From contig JAJRYD010000010.1 in assembly GCA_024275955.1 (NCBI GenBank), positions 1 to 58,376 of the forward strand: a DNA stretch of 58,376 bases. The letters are read 5' to 3'. The stretch is from Nitrospirota bacterium. GTDB taxonomy: Bacteria; Nitrospinota_A; UBA7883; JACRGQ01. Below, in pieces: positions 26,190 to 35,640 of this stretch. The first letter of the stretch is position 1; every line of letters begins with the position of its first letter. The position numbers and the translations under genes are program-made. A model generated the notes under the pieces. It did not search any database. It was not told the origin of the DNA and saw only the letters and a list, made by a program, of their open reading frames with translations.

Positions 26190-27497
26190 TTATTCTCCGT
26201 TTTCCAGACGGACTATAACTGTCTTCTCTCTCGTAGTAGGCAGTTCGTCTATCTTTTCTACCGCCTGTCTAACGCTCTTTTCTCTGGCGGTATGTGTAAA
26301 TATCACAAGCGGCACCACACTCTCGTTCACATTTTTCTGCAAGGCAGATTCCACGCTTATACCGTTATCCCCAAGTATGCCGGTTATTTTAGAAAGCACT
26401 CCGGGCCTATCCTCTACATGAAAACGGAGGTAGTAGCCGGTTTCGATATTGTCCATCGCTTTTACAGGCAGGCTTAACCGAGCATCGAGACCAAAAGCGA
26501 CAGGCGATACCCTGCCGACAGAACCAGACGCTATGTTGCGCGCAATCTCTACGATATCGGCAATTACAGCGCTTGAGGTTGGGTCGCCCCCGGCGCCGGG
26601 GCCTACCAGCATAAGGTCGTGTGCGTGGGATACCTCCAGCTTTACCGCGTTAGTAACGCCGTTTATCTGCGCCAAAGGCTCACTGCATGGCAACATAGCT
26701 GGGTGTACCCGCAGGTCAACCTCTCCGTTATCAAGACGGGCAATCGCCAAAAGCTTTATCACCTTGCCGAACTGCTTCGCGAAATCGAAGTCCTCCGGCT
26801 TTAGGCCGATAATCCCTTCCATATAAACCGAACCTAGAGCTACAGGAGTGTTGAACCCAAGAGAAGCGATTATCGCTATCTTATGCGCCGCGTCGTTGCC
26901 CTCTATGTCGTATGTCGGGTCGGCCTCCGCGTAGCCAAGCTTTTGCGCCTGCCCAAGTACCTCTGCAAAATCGGCATCCGATTCGGTCATCTTAGTAAGG
27001 ATATAGTTTGCCGTGCCGTTTATTATTCCTTTAATAGACTTTATCTCTCCGCCGGCTATTCCTTCTTTAAGGGTGCGAATAATCGGCACCGCCCCAGCCA
27101 CACTCGCTTCAAAGCCTATCTCTACTCCGTTATCGACAGCGATTTTGTATATGCCTTCGCCATGTTTCGCAAGCAGATATTTATTGGCGGTCACTACATG
27201 CTTGCCGTTTTTAAGAGCAGATTCTACAGCTTTTAGAGCTATCGTGTCTCCGCCTATAAGCTCGACAATTATATCTATATCGTCAGAAGCTATCACCTCG
27301 TCCAGCCTGTCGGTAAAAAGCGCGGAAGCTGGCTCCGGCACCGCCTTTTTTCTTTCAGGGTTTAATTCCGCTATAGCTTTTATCTCTATCTCTATGCCGG
27401 AACGAGCCGTAATATCACCAGCGCCTTTTATAAGGTTATTTACGGTTGCGGCGCCTATTACGCCGCAACCGAGAATTCCAACGCCTATCTTTTTCAT
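26190..27497 (-). CDS. hom: Homoserine dehydrogenase
   Basis: A 435-residue monofunctional homoserine dehydrogenase, reducing aspartate semialdehyde to homoserine. The NAD(P)-binding start is [14 protein letters not shown]. The catalytic domain has [24 protein letters not shown] and [17 protein letters not shown]. The C-terminal ACT domain (about 355-430) starts [17 protein letters not shown], consistent with threonine feedback. Shine-Dalgarno AAAGGAG is 6 bases before the ATG. It overlaps the upstream aminotransferase by 4 bp and is followed 3 bp later by the ApgM-like gene. Confidence 0.95.
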   Translation of the reverse strand: MKKIGVGILGCGVIGAATVNNLIKGAGDITARSGIEIEIKAIAELNPERKKAVPEPASALFTDRLDEVIASDDIDIIVELIGGDTIALKAVESALKNGKHVVTANKYLLAKHGEGIYKIAVDNGVEIGFEASVAGAVPIIRTLKEGIAGGEIKSIKGIINGTANYILTKMTESDADFAEVLGQAQKLGYAEADPTYDIEGNDAAHKIAIIASLGFNTPVALGSVYMEGIIGLKPEDFDFAKQFGKVIKLLAIARLDNGEVDLRVHPAMLPCSEPLAQINGVTNAVKLEVSHAHDLMLVGPGAGGDPTSSAVIADIVEIARNIASGSVGRVSPVAFGLDARLSLPVKAMDNIETGYYLRFHVEDRPGVLSKITGILGDNGISVESALQKNVNESVVPLVIFTHTAREKSVRQAVEKIDELPTTREKTVIVRLENGE

Positions 27498-28666
27498 GAA
27501 AGCACTCCTTTAATTCCACGAACCGCCTGCTTTATCCTCTGCTCGTTTTCCACAAGAGCGAACCGGACAAACTCGTCGCCCTCCTTGCCGAAACCGATAC
27601 CGGGCGAAACCGCCACCTTCGCTTTAGCCAAAAGCCTTTTGCTAAATTCCATAGAGCCAAGCTTGCGAAGGTTTTCTGGTAGCCTTGCCCATACGAACAT
27701 CGTAGCTTTGGGCGGCTCCACTTCCCATCCTATGCGGGAAAGCCCTTCTATAAGAACATCCCGCCTGTTTTTGTATATCCCGACAGTTTCATCTACCACC
27801 GAGTCGTCGCTTTCAAGCGCTATGATACTCGCTATCTGTATAGGCTGGAACATCCCGTAATCGAGGTACCCTTTAATCCGTGTAAGCGCCTGCACCATCT
27901 CACGGTTGCCGCAACAAAAGCCTACCCGCCATCCCGGCATATTGTAGCTTTTGGAAAGGCTGTACATTTCGACCCCGACATCTTTAGCACCCGGAACAGA
28001 TAGAAAGCTGACAGGCTTATAACCGTCGAACGCTATATCGGCGTAGGCGAAATCGTGTACCACCATTATGTTGTACTCTTTGGCAAACGCAACCACCTTT
28101 TCAAAAAACGGCCTGTCGGCGCATATAGTGGTCGGGTTGTGCGGAAAGTTGAGCAAAAGCATTTTCGGCCTCGGCCAGCTGTTTTCAAACGCTTCCAAAA
28201 GGTTATCGAAAAACGAATCTTCGCTGGTAAGCGGCACATTTATAACATCGCCGTTGGCTATTACCACGGCGTAGGTATGTATAGGGTATGTAGGTGTAGG
28301 CACCAGCACAGTATCGCCAGGCCCTATAGTAGCTAGAGCCAAGTGCGATATACCTTCCTTAGAGCCGATAGTGACGCAGGTCTCCAAATCAGGGTCAAGC
28401 TCTACGGCGTGCTTCCTTAAGTACCAATCGCATATCCTTTGTCTTAGCTTCGTAATACCTCGCGACACCGAGTAACGATGGTTAGAAGGCTTTTGCGCCG
28501 CTTCTACCATTTTATCCACTATATGTTTTGGTGTCGGCATATCTGGGTTACCCATACCGAAATCTATAAGATCTTCGCCACGCCTTCGCGCTTCGGTCTT
28601 TAGCTTTGTAACCTCCGCTAAAACGTACGGCGGAAGCCTGTCTATACGCTGAAAATTAAATTTCAT
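27494..28666 (-). CDS. Class I/II aminotransferase, AlaC-like
   Basis: A 390-residue fold-type I PLP aminotransferase. The PLP lysine is in [16 protein letters not shown], the Asn of NFPHNPTT and the Asp/Tyr of VHDFAYADI contact PLP, and the C-terminal Arg is in [12 protein letters not shown]. Sequence and length match the AlaC/glutamate-pyruvate group, often found just upstream of hom in this order. The substrate could be alanine, aspartate-family keto acids or LL-diaminopimelate. It overlaps hom and lipA by 4 bp each (ATGA). Confidence 0.85.
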   Translation of the reverse strand: MKFNFQRIDRLPPYVLAEVTKLKTEARRRGEDLIDFGMGNPDMPTPKHIVDKMVEAAQKPSNHRYSVSRGITKLRQRICDWYLRKHAVELDPDLETCVTIGSKEGISHLALATIGPGDTVLVPTPTYPIHTYAVVIANGDVINVPLTSEDSFFDNLLEAFENSWPRPKMLLLNFPHNPTTICADRPFFEKVVAFAKEYNIMVVHDFAYADIAFDGYKPVSFLSVPGAKDVGVEMYSLSKSYNMPGWRVGFCCGNREMVQALTRIKGYLDYGMFQPIQIASIIALESDDSVVDETVGIYKNRRDVLIEGLSRIGWEVEPPKATMFVWARLPENLRKLGSMEFSKRLLAKAKVAVSPGIGFGKEGDEFVRFALVENEQRIKQAVRGIKGVLS

Positions 28667-29523
28667 AATAGTGCCACCTCTTTAGCCATATAGGAGCTGC
28701 GGACAAACGGCCCTGCAAAAACTTTTGGTATCCCTATATCCTTGCCCTTCCCTGCAATATTTTCAAACCACTCTTCGCTGAAATATTCCCTCACCGGAAA
28801 GTGGCGCTTAGAAGGAGCAAGGTACTGACCGATAGTCAATATTTCTACTCCGCAGTCGTTCAGCTTTTTCATAGTCTCTACAAGTTCCTTTTCCGTTTCC
28901 CCAAAGCCCACCATAATACCCGATTTAACCGTTATATTGCATCCGGCCGACGCTCTTAAGAGCCGGCACGAACGGTCGAAAGAGGCTTGCGGCCTAACTT
29001 GCGGATATAGAGATGGAACCGTCTCGATGTTATGGTTTAAAACATCCGGTTTAGCTAGAAGCACTGTTTCCAACGCCTCACTGCTACCGCCAAAGTCCGG
29101 CACCAAAAGCTCTATTGTAGTTTTGGGAGTTTTCTTTCTTATAGCACGGACGGTATCGGCAAAATGTCCGGCACCTCCGTCCGGCAGATCGTCTCTTGTG
29201 ACAGAGGTTATAACGGCATAGCTAAGGCAAAGCTCTTTTACCATCGTTGCTACGTTTTCCGGCTCCCTAGCGTCTGCGACAGACGGAATACCGCTCTTGA
29301 CAGCGCAAAAAGCGCATGTACGGTTGCAGGTTTCGCCAAGTATCATCAAGGTCGCCGTACCGCTAGAAAAGCATTCGCCCATATTCGGGCATCTGGCCGA
29401 CTCGCAGACAGTATGGAGCTGTTTTTCCCTTAGTACTTTCTTTATCGAAGCGGTAGCGCCAAGCGAAAGGCTTTTCCTGAGCCATAGAGGTTTTCTAGTT
29501 GGAACAGAGCTTCGCTCAGGCAC
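28663..29523 (-). CDS. lipA: Lipoyl synthase
   Basis: A radical-SAM lipoyl synthase of 286 residues when started at GTG 29523. The auxiliary cluster motif is [12 protein letters not shown] (C40, C45, C51). The SAM cluster is CNRTCAFC (C66, C70, C73). The RSSY-type end is present as VRSSYMAKE, where the Ser ligates the auxiliary cluster. The frame stays open to 29568, but that part lies inside metF. GTG 29523 has AAGAGGG upstream and overlaps the metF stop by 8 bp, which fits a coupled start. It sulphurates protein-bound octanoyl groups. No lipB is nearby. Confidence 0.94.
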   Translation of the reverse strand: MPERSSVPTRKPLWLRKSLSLGATASIKKVLREKQLHTVCESARCPNMGECFSSGTATLMILGETCNRTCAFCAVKSGIPSVADAREPENVATMVKELCLSYAVITSVTRDDLPDGGAGHFADTVRAIRKKTPKTTIELLVPDFGGSSEALETVLLAKPDVLNHNIETVPSLYPQVRPQASFDRSCRLLRASAGCNITVKSGIMVGFGETEKELVETMKKLNDCGVEILTIGQYLAPSKRHFPVREYFSEEWFENIAGKGKDIGIPKVFAGPFVRSSYMAKEVALL

Positions 29524-30397
29524 CGTTTCCCTCTTCCACCATGTCAAGCAGTAACGGCAGGCTGGCAACCTGATTTATCGGCATTATATGCGCGCCGTCC
29601 ACCCTATCCCTTATGCCGTTTATAAACTCAGCAGAGATTTTAAGCCCTTCCATCATCTGGTCGGAAGCAAACTCTATACGTTTCGACACACCGTCCGGTA
29701 TCGGCTTGGTAAGCACGTTTTCATTAAGAAATTTCAGCATCTTCATCGACTTTATAGGGGTAACGCCTATCAGCATTTTCGCTCCCGAAGGTTTTGCCTG
29801 TTCCAGAAAAGTATCGACAGATTCGATATCAAAAAACGGCTGTGTCTGGAAAAACTTCGCCCCGGCGTTCACCTTTTTTTGCAGTTTCAAAAGTTCAAGC
29901 TCTATAGGCTCATAAAACGGGTTCACCACACCGCCGACAAAAAAATCGGGGTGGTTCTTCATCACGCCGCCCCGTATATCTTTTCCGTTGGAAAAACCAT
30001 CGGTCAGTTTCATAAGCTGTACCGCGTCAAGGTCGTAAACCGCTTTTGCGCCCGGGTTATCGCCAAGTGTCGGATAGTCGCCGGTCATTACGCATACGTT
30101 TTTTATCCCAAGAGCTGATGCTCCCAAAAGGTCAGACTGGAGTGCCAGCCTATTGCGGTCGCGACAACATATCTGCCATACAGGATCGCACCCAACACCA
30201 AGTAGTATGTGCGAGAATGCCATAGACGACATCCTCATCATCCCCCTCTGGTTGTCGGTAACATTCAGACCGGCTACCTTGCCGGCAACCTTCTTTGCTA
30301 CCTCTATACTTTTGGGAAACGAAACCGATTTGGGGGGCGGAATCTCTGCCGTGATGGTAAACCCGGCTTCCAGAGAGTCCCTAAACGATTTTGCCAT
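29516..30397 (-). CDS. metF: 5,10-methylenetetrahydrofolate reductase
   Basis: A 293-residue MTHFR with the TIM-barrel pattern. The catalytic Glu is in TITAEIPPPKS, followed by GLNVTDNQRG, CVMTGDYPTLGDNP (FAD contact), FFQTQPFFDIE and ITPIKS-type VTPIKSMKML. It reduces methylene- to methyl-tetrahydrofolate. It starts 5 bp after the metV-like gene, with GGGGAG upstream. The pairing suggests a MetFV complex with an iron-sulphur partner instead of direct NADH use. Confidence 0.94.
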   Translation of the reverse strand: MAKSFRDSLEAGFTITAEIPPPKSVSFPKSIEVAKKVAGKVAGLNVTDNQRGMMRMSSMAFSHILLGVGCDPVWQICCRDRNRLALQSDLLGASALGIKNVCVMTGDYPTLGDNPGAKAVYDLDAVQLMKLTDGFSNGKDIRGGVMKNHPDFFVGGVVNPFYEPIELELLKLQKKVNAGAKFFQTQPFFDIESVDTFLEQAKPSGAKMLIGVTPIKSMKMLKFLNENVLTKPIPDGVSKRIEFASDQMMEGLKISAEFINGIRDRVDGAHIMPINQVASLPLLLDMVEEGNGA

Positions 30398-30402
30398 TTT
30401 GG

Positions 30403-31065
30403 CTATCTCCCCGGCTCACGCTTTAATTCAAGCTTTTGCGGTTTTGCCAAGCCGGAATTATCTTTAGGGGCGGAAATTTTCAATAATAAATTCTCAAGCT
30501 TGCCGGCTTTCTTAAGGCGATTATATATATCTATCCATACACACAGGTTTTCGCTGTTCACCTCGCATTTTCCACCGACGGCACCGCCGCAAGGCCCATT
30601 AAGGAGCGATTTTGGGCATCTCGTCTCCGGGCAGAGTCCTGCTGTGTCGTTAAGCACGCACTCCCCGCAGGCGGAACATTTTTCGTAATAGTGTAGCTGT
30701 CTTTTGGAGTTGCCTATAAACAGCGAGTCGCACCCGCTGTAGGCAGGTTTGTCTGTATTATCGCCGACAGACTGCACCCCAGCACCGCATATAAGTGCCA
30801 AAACCGCTTGCGCCTTATCTACTTCATCTTTGTGCTTCCTTAATACCCTTTTGGTATCAAGCTCGTGGCAGGCGGCAGGAACAACCGCCGTGCCGGTAAC
30901 CGCTATCCCTTTGGCGACAAGCTTTTGAGACATCTCCTTAAGCTCCGGCTCGCCGCCCGTTTTGCAGAGGGTCGCGCAATCGCCGCATCCAAGAAGAAAC
31001 AACGATCTTGTATCGCCGATGGCAAAAAGTATCTCCTCAAAATCTTTCTTCTTCGTAATAATCAT
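30403..31065 (-). CDS. metV: MetV-like iron-sulphur protein (methylenetetrahydrofolate reductase C-terminal family)
   Basis: About 220 residues from ATG 31065. The frame opens further, to 31242, but that part has no family look and runs into repeat DNA. The protein has C27/C30/C34 in GCGDCATLCKTGG and a second cluster, C130/C133/C136 with C145/C150 and C159, in CSACGECVLND and LCPETRCPKSLLNGPCGG. This matches the MTHFR C-terminal-like proteins (MetV) that partner MetF in acetogens and related anaerobes. Likely role: passing electrons to MetF through Fe-S clusters. It is the first gene of metV-metF-lipA-aminotransferase-hom-apgM, all closely spaced. No Shine-Dalgarno is obvious. Confidence 0.85.
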   Translation of the reverse strand: MIITKKKDFEEILFAIGDTRSLFLLGCGDCATLCKTGGEPELKEMSQKLVAKGIAVTGTAVVPAACHELDTKRVLRKHKDEVDKAQAVLALICGAGVQSVGDNTDKPAYSGCDSLFIGNSKRQLHYYEKCSACGECVLNDTAGLCPETRCPKSLLNGPCGGAVGGKCEVNSENLCVWIDIYNRLKKAGKLENLLLKISAPKDNSGLAKPQKLELKREPGR

Positions 31066-31262
31066 AGCCGGCGCATTATACACCACGCAACAGCGTGGAA
31101 CCTGTGTGGCTGGTGAAAAAGGCTCTCTTTTGAAACTCAAAATGCCAACCGCATGGCTGTATGGCGGGGGTGCCTGCCTGCAACGGCGACAGCCGACGGT
31201 AGACAGATAATTTTTTAGGTTTTTTAAACAATCTAGCCCCAAAGAGAGCTACCGCCTCTCTA

Positions 31263-31391
31263 GGAGCTGTTGCCGAATAAGACAATCTTGATTTTGCTAC
31301 AAATTGCCACTCTCTAACGGTTCTGTTTTAAAGAAGCTAGAAAATGAACTTCTCCTTAAAATGCTCAAAAAACTCTTTTGGAAACAGTCCT
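31263..31391 (+). repeat. 129-bp MITE-like element, copy 4
   Basis: Runs from GGAGCTGTTGCCGAAT to GGAAACAGTCCT. It is flanked by CTCTA on both sides (31258-31262 and 31392-31396), a perfect 5-bp target-site duplication. It lies in the 438-bp divergent gap between metV and the CBS gene. The rest of that gap has a small palindrome (CCACGC..GCGTGG, about 31082-31098) and no gene. Confidence 0.88.
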
Positions 31392-31503
31392 CTCTAGGCG
31401 ATACTGCCGCTTGTCTATACGTTTTTAGATGTTAGTATGTTAAATGTTACTGGGGGGGCTTGCCGGACTCTGTTTTGCGATTTCATGGTTTAGTGGAGAT
31501 TTT

Positions 31504-32268
31504 GTGAAGATTAAATCAATAATGACAAAACCTGTCATTTCTATAAAGAGAACAAGCAGTATCAAAGAGGTCGTCAAAAAGATGACCGCCAAAAAAATAG
31601 GCAGTATCATAGTGGTTGAAAAGAAAATACCTATCGGCATTTTTACCAAAAATGACTTGGTGCGCGCACTTGCGGACGATATTGATTTCAGCAAAACCAC
31701 CGTAGAGACGGTAATGCGCACGCCGGTACTCCCTGTAAACGAAAACGAGAAGTTTCTTCATGCCGCGCGCCGTATGCGTCAGTTCGACATACGGCACTTC
31801 ATAGTCGTCAACAACGCTGGAGCACTTGTCGGCGTAGTTACCGATATGGATATAGTAAAAAACTACGCGCTTACCTACCTCAGCTATCAGACAACGATTG
31901 TCGCTTCGGGCTTTGACGGGCTTTCGGCCCCGCCGTCGACACAGTTAAAAAAAATAGCCCAAATGATGCTGGACGGCAGAAAAGCCTCCGTAGTAATCGT
32001 AAAAAATAAAAAACCTATAGGGATAATAAACGAAGCTCTTTTGGTGAAGCTTGGAGCCCGTTACAAAGACCCGCTAAAATTCAGGGCTGTCGACAAAATG
32101 GTAAAAAAATTCTGCGGAGCGAAGCCGGAAGACTCGATGAGGGGGGCGGTTTTAAACATGATAAAAAAAGATCTTCGCAATATAGTTCTTACCGACGAAA
32201 AAGGACGGTTCGACGGAGTAGTCTCTCTAAGAGAGCTTGTTACCTACATTATCAACCAACAGCTTTAA
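31504..32268 (+). CDS. Four-CBS-domain protein
   Basis: A 254-residue protein made of four CBS motifs in two Bateman pairs (about 1-120 and 125-254): VKIKSIMTKPVISIKRTSS, VETVMRTPVLPVNENE, then two more diverged repeats with KKPIGIINEALL and RFDGVVSLREL. CBS pairs usually bind adenosyl nucleotides and regulate a partner. The frame extends upstream to 31444, but GTG 31504 has TGGAG 5 bases before it and matches the domain start. It lies 23 bp before the degenerate ATPase gene, a likely partner. Confidence 0.85.
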   Translation: MKIKSIMTKPVISIKRTSSIKEVVKKMTAKKIGSIIVVEKKIPIGIFTKNDLVRALADDIDFSKTTVETVMRTPVLPVNENEKFLHAARRMRQFDIRHFIVVNNAGALVGVVTDMDIVKNYALTYLSYQTTIVASGFDGLSAPPSTQLKKIAQMMLDGRKASVVIVKNKKPIGIINEALLVKLGARYKDPLKFRAVDKMVKKFCGAKPEDSMRGAVLNMIKKDLRNIVLTDEKGRFDGVVSLRELVTYIINQQL

Positions 32269-32291
32269 GCATGACACCCTAAAACAGCTCT

Positions 32292-33401
32292 ATGGCAAAC
32301 CTGCTTTCCAGCGAAATTTTCGATTCGATACTTCCCCATGATGAATTTGAAAAAATAGTCGACCGCCTGAAACAAAATAAACATTCCGCGTTCGACTTTA
32401 TGCCGTTTTGCGGTGAACCGCTTTTTGCTAAAACAATTTCAAAAAAACTAGAGGGAGCGGAGTTCATAGTCTTCCATCTGGACCTGCGCATGATTACCGC
32501 CCCGTGGCATTTTTCGATAGAGCTTGCCAGAGCGCTTGCTTCTGTCTTTGAAGAACCTTCAAAAAAAGCGGCAATGATTAAAAGACTCGCTGTCGCCGGC
32601 CCTATCCGCGTGGGAAGGGATGACAAAGGAAAAATGTCGCTTGATATATCGTCAAGAGCCGATATCACCCGCTTCATCTCCACGCTGTTCGACATACCCG
32701 AAGTAACCGGCATGGAGGAAAACAGCAGGTCGATAATGCTGATATCCGGCTTTGAGAGGATCGAAAAAATTCTCGGCACGAAAGGCATAAAAGCTTTCTA
32801 TCAAAAAGTGGGAAGGCAGGCGGTAACTTCGTACGTCGTTACCGGCATCGGGCTTGAAAAGCAGGCAAAAAAAATGGAGGAGAACATAAGCAATCAGGTA
32901 GAAACTGTTTTTGCGAAAAACCTTTTCCCAGATAAAAGCATAGCCGGCTTTATTAAAAACCTGTTCAGTGAAAAAGGAAAAAGCCTGACAGAAAATATGC
33001 TCTCCTCGATAATGGAAATTTCCAAAGGGCGGGTGGAGCTTTCGCTTCAGCTGGCCGGCAGACTGCTTGGCTCCGGCAACGAACCGGACGATGAACTTCT
33101 GCAAACAGCGCTGAGCGAAACAATAGAATCGTCCTCCCATCCCTATAGCGTGCTATGGAACATGCTCAACAGCAGGCAGAAGTCTCTCCTTTTCGGGTTG
33201 AGCAGAGACGACGGAAAGTCGCTTTACTCCGAGGAGTTTATTACAAAATATGGTTTCGGCACGGCGACCAACCTTCAGGCGGCCCTAAGGGGCCTGAATA
33301 CAAAATCAATCGTAATCAAAATTGACGGTAAGTGGTGTTTTGCCGACCCGTTTTTAAAACTATGGATACAACGCGCCAACAAAATGTCGCTACACGGTTA
33401 A
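32292..33401 (+). CDS. Degenerate archaeal-type (STAND-like) ATPase family protein
   Basis: A 369-residue protein with the layout of prokaryotic AAA/archaeal ATPase-type proteins: a core to about 215 and a C-terminal winged-helix region with VLWNMLNSRQKSLLFGLSRD, FGTATNLQAALRGLNTKSIV and WCFADPFLKLWI, the family's closing motif. At the Walker A position there is only FCGEPLFAKTISKKL, without GxxxxGKT, so nucleotide hydrolysis is probably lost. A hydrophobic strand (RSIMLISGFERI) stands where Walker B would be, without the usual acidic pair. It is co-transcribed with the CBS protein and followed 7 bp later by rimO. The role is unknown; a structural or signalling adaptor is possible. Confidence 0.55.
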   Translation: MANLLSSEIFDSILPHDEFEKIVDRLKQNKHSAFDFMPFCGEPLFAKTISKKLEGAEFIVFHLDLRMITAPWHFSIELARALASVFEEPSKKAAMIKRLAVAGPIRVGRDDKGKMSLDISSRADITRFISTLFDIPEVTGMEENSRSIMLISGFERIEKILGTKGIKAFYQKVGRQAVTSYVVTGIGLEKQAKKMEENISNQVETVFAKNLFPDKSIAGFIKNLFSEKGKSLTENMLSSIMEISKGRVELSLQLAGRLLGSGNEPDDELLQTALSETIESSSHPYSVLWNMLNSRQKSLLFGLSRDDGKSLYSEEFITKYGFGTATNLQAALRGLNTKSIVIKIDGKWCFADPFLKLWIQRANKMSLHG

Positions 33402-33408
33402 CGGTTAA

Positions 33409-34686
33409 TTGAAAAAAATAGAAAATCTCTCCATATATCTCGTTTCGCTTGGCTGTGCCAAAAACAGGGTAGACAGCGAAAAGACATTGGCTCTACTTTT
33501 GCGGCAGGGATGCGTAGTAGTCGACAGCCCCAAAGAGGCGCAATGCGTAATTATAAACAGCTGTGGGTTTATAAACGACGCTCGGGCTGAAACAGTGGAA
33601 ACGATACTGGAACTAGCGGAAATTAAAAAAAGGAAGCCTTCCCTCAAGCTCGCTGTTATGGGATGCATGGTGGAGCTGTTTAAAGGCGAGATGGCGGCCG
33701 AGATGCCGGAGATAGACTACCTTCTGTCGCTTTCCGACGAGTCGCTCTCGGCTGTCTACCAAACCGACAACCCCGAAAGAGTGCTGGAAACCGGTGCTGT
33801 TTCTGCCTACTTGAAGATTGCCGAAGGTTGCGGCAACTCCTGTAGCTTTTGTTCCATACCTGCAATCCGCGGCCCTCTTAAAAGCAGAACGGTAGAGAGC
33901 ATAATAAAAGAGGCCGAAATTCTGATAGACAAAGGGGTTAAAGAGCTTTGCCTCGTTTCGCAGGATACTACGCGCTACGGCGCCGACCTTAAAATGAAAA
34001 ACGGGCTTGTTGCTCTCGCAAACGAAATAGTAAAACTAAAGCCCGAATGGATAAGAATACTCTACGCCTACCCCACCCTCATAACCGACGAACTACTTCG
34101 GCTTATCGCTTTTGAGGAGCGCGTTTGCAAATATGTCGATGTCCCTTTTCAGCATATCGAAACTTCGGTTCTCAAAAGAATGGGACGCAGGGAAACTAAA
34201 GGCGATATACTCTCCCTTATCGAAAAGATAAGAAAGCTGATGCCAAATGGAGCTATACGCACAAGCTTTATCGTAGGCTTTCCGGGCGAAACGGAGAAAG
34301 AGTTCGAACAGCTCGAAAGCTTTCTTATAGAAGCAAAGCTTGATCATGTCGGAGTATTTACCTACTCGCCGGAAGCTGGAACAAAAGCGTTTGAGCTAAA
34401 CGACGACGTGGAACAGGCGGTAAAAGAGGAAAGAAGGGGCAGGCTGATGGAAATACAGCGTCAGGTATCTTCCGAAATAACGGCAAAAAAAGTCGGCACT
34501 GTTCTGCCGGCAATTATCGAGCGTTACGATGACGGCGAGTCACTGCTTATTGGACGGCTCTCTACGCAGGCGCCGGATGTCGACGGCGAACTTATCTTAA
34601 CAGAGTGCGAATCTTTGCCGGGCGATATCATCGACGTGAAGATAATAAAAAGTCTCGAATACGATCTGGTTGGTAAACCTGCGTGA
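33409..34686 (+). CDS. rimO: Ribosomal protein S12 methylthiotransferase
   Basis: A 425-residue radical-SAM methylthiotransferase acting on Asp of S12. The MTTase N-terminal domain has C16, C52 and C86 (SLGCAKNRVDSE, INSCGF, MGCM). The radical-SAM cluster is C141/C145/C148 (GCGNSCSFC). RIPxIRG-type IPAIRGPLKSR, PFQHIE and FIVGFPGETE follow, and a C-terminal TRAM domain closes it. The RimO-specific SxExxxxL(V)SLGC pattern favours RimO over MiaB. It starts at TTG, immediately after an in-frame TAA, with no good Shine-Dalgarno, so it is probably coupled to the gene before. Confidence 0.93.
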   Translation: MKKIENLSIYLVSLGCAKNRVDSEKTLALLLRQGCVVVDSPKEAQCVIINSCGFINDARAETVETILELAEIKKRKPSLKLAVMGCMVELFKGEMAAEMPEIDYLLSLSDESLSAVYQTDNPERVLETGAVSAYLKIAEGCGNSCSFCSIPAIRGPLKSRTVESIIKEAEILIDKGVKELCLVSQDTTRYGADLKMKNGLVALANEIVKLKPEWIRILYAYPTLITDELLRLIAFEERVCKYVDVPFQHIETSVLKRMGRRETKGDILSLIEKIRKLMPNGAIRTSFIVGFPGETEKEFEQLESFLIEAKLDHVGVFTYSPEAGTKAFELNDDVEQAVKEERRGRLMEIQRQVSSEITAKKVGTVLPAIIERYDDGESLLIGRLSTQAPDVDGELILTECESLPGDIIDVKIIKSLEYDLVGKPA

Positions 34687-34889
34687 AGGGGTACCTCTAC
34701 TATGCCGGAAAAGCGTTCCAGATACTTGGAATGGGTACCGTTGTCGTAGCTTTCATCTCTTTTTTTGCCGAACCGCTCAAAGGCGATATGTTCAAGCTTA
34801 CCTTTCTCGGGCTTATAGAGTTCTACATCGGCTACCTTGTTGTCGCTTACACAGGACAAAAGGTAGAAGAGGAAAGAAACGATGGCTAA
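34683..34889 (+). CDS. Small membrane protein of unknown function
   Basis: 68 residues from GTG 34683, overlapping the rimO stop by 4 bp (GTGA). Two hydrophobic helices (about 11-28 and 40-58) are separated by the charged AEPLKGDMFK, with a short charged tail. I do not recognise a family, but tight coupling on both sides (8-bp overlap with cutA) argues that it is real. Confidence 0.7.
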   Translation: MKGYLYYAGKAFQILGMGTVVVAFISFFAEPLKGDMFKLTFLGLIEFYIGYLVVAYTGQKVEEERNDG

Positions 34890-35220
34890 AAACCTTGACG
34901 AGAAATATATAGCTGTTCTTATTACCGCCGCTACCGCCGAAGAAGCGGAAAAAATAGCCGGCGAACTTATACGCCTAAAGCTTGCCGCCTGCTGCAATAT
35001 TATCGATGGCATCAGCTCTATTTACGAGTGGGAGGGCAGAATCGAAAAAAGCGGTGAGGCGATGATAATAGCCAAAAGCCGAGCGGAGCTTTTTCCTGAG
35101 CTGGAAAAAAAGGTAAAGGAGCTACACAGCTACGACCTGCCGGAAATCATCGCCATACCGATAGTTAAAGGCTCTGCCGATTATCTGGGCTGGATAACAA
35201 AAAGTACCACCCAAAGCTGA
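34882..35220 (+). CDS. cutA: CutA1-family divalent-ion tolerance protein
   Basis: A 112-residue CutA1. VLITAATAEEAEKIAGELI, LAACCNIIDGISSIYEWEGRI and HSYDLPEIIAIPI are the conserved parts of this trimeric PII-like fold. The family is linked to copper tolerance in E. coli, but its biochemical role is unclear. It overlaps the small membrane gene by 8 bp. It is the last gene of the CBS-to-cutA run. Confidence 0.94.
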   Translation: MAKNLDEKYIAVLITAATAEEAEKIAGELIRLKLAACCNIIDGISSIYEWEGRIEKSGEAMIIAKSRAELFPELEKKVKELHSYDLPEIIAIPIVKGSADYLGWITKSTTQS

Positions 35221-35356
35221 CTTAAAAAGTAAAAAAGCATTACGGCTGGCTACTGCCCATTCGGCTACCTATACCGCCAGGGATAAACAGGCTCAATAAC
35301 CCTAACCGCTTTCTCACTTTTGAACCTCTGCCGTTCTTAACACCAAGCCTGCCTAT

Positions 35357-35484
35357 GGGGCTGTTGCCGAATGGTATAAATTGAATTTCGTGTAAATTGC
35401 CAAGCTCTAAAGCCTCTGTTTTTATGAAGTTAGAAAATGAGCTTTTCTTTAAAATGCTCAAAAAACTCTTTTGGAAACAGTCCC
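35357..35484 (+). repeat. 129-bp MITE-like element, copy 5
   Basis: Runs from GGGGCTGTTGCCGAATG to GGAAACAGTCCC, 128 bp. Flanking CCTAT and TCTAT match in 4 of 5 bases. It lies between cutA and lexA in the 420-bp gap, which otherwise shows no gene. Confidence 0.85.
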
Positions 35485-35640
35485 TCTATAGCTATTTAAA
35501 AACTCTCGTACCGATGCTTTTGACCCGATAGATGCTATATAAACAGCTAAAATAAGCCCCAAAATGCTTATATACAGGCATCTGGAATAGAGCGATAAAT
35601 TCGGCTTGATTTTCGTTATTTTTTCGGTTAGTCTTGTTTC

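Noticed and set aside
31066-31242. 59-residue N-terminal extension of the MetV-like protein
   Set aside because: Cys/Pro-rich, non-conserved, and runs into palindromic intergenic DNA; ATG 31065 fits the family start.
35485-35640. LexA box upstream of lexA
   Set aside because: Neither CTGT-N8-ACAG nor GAAC-N4-GTTC is present; any operator must be of another type.
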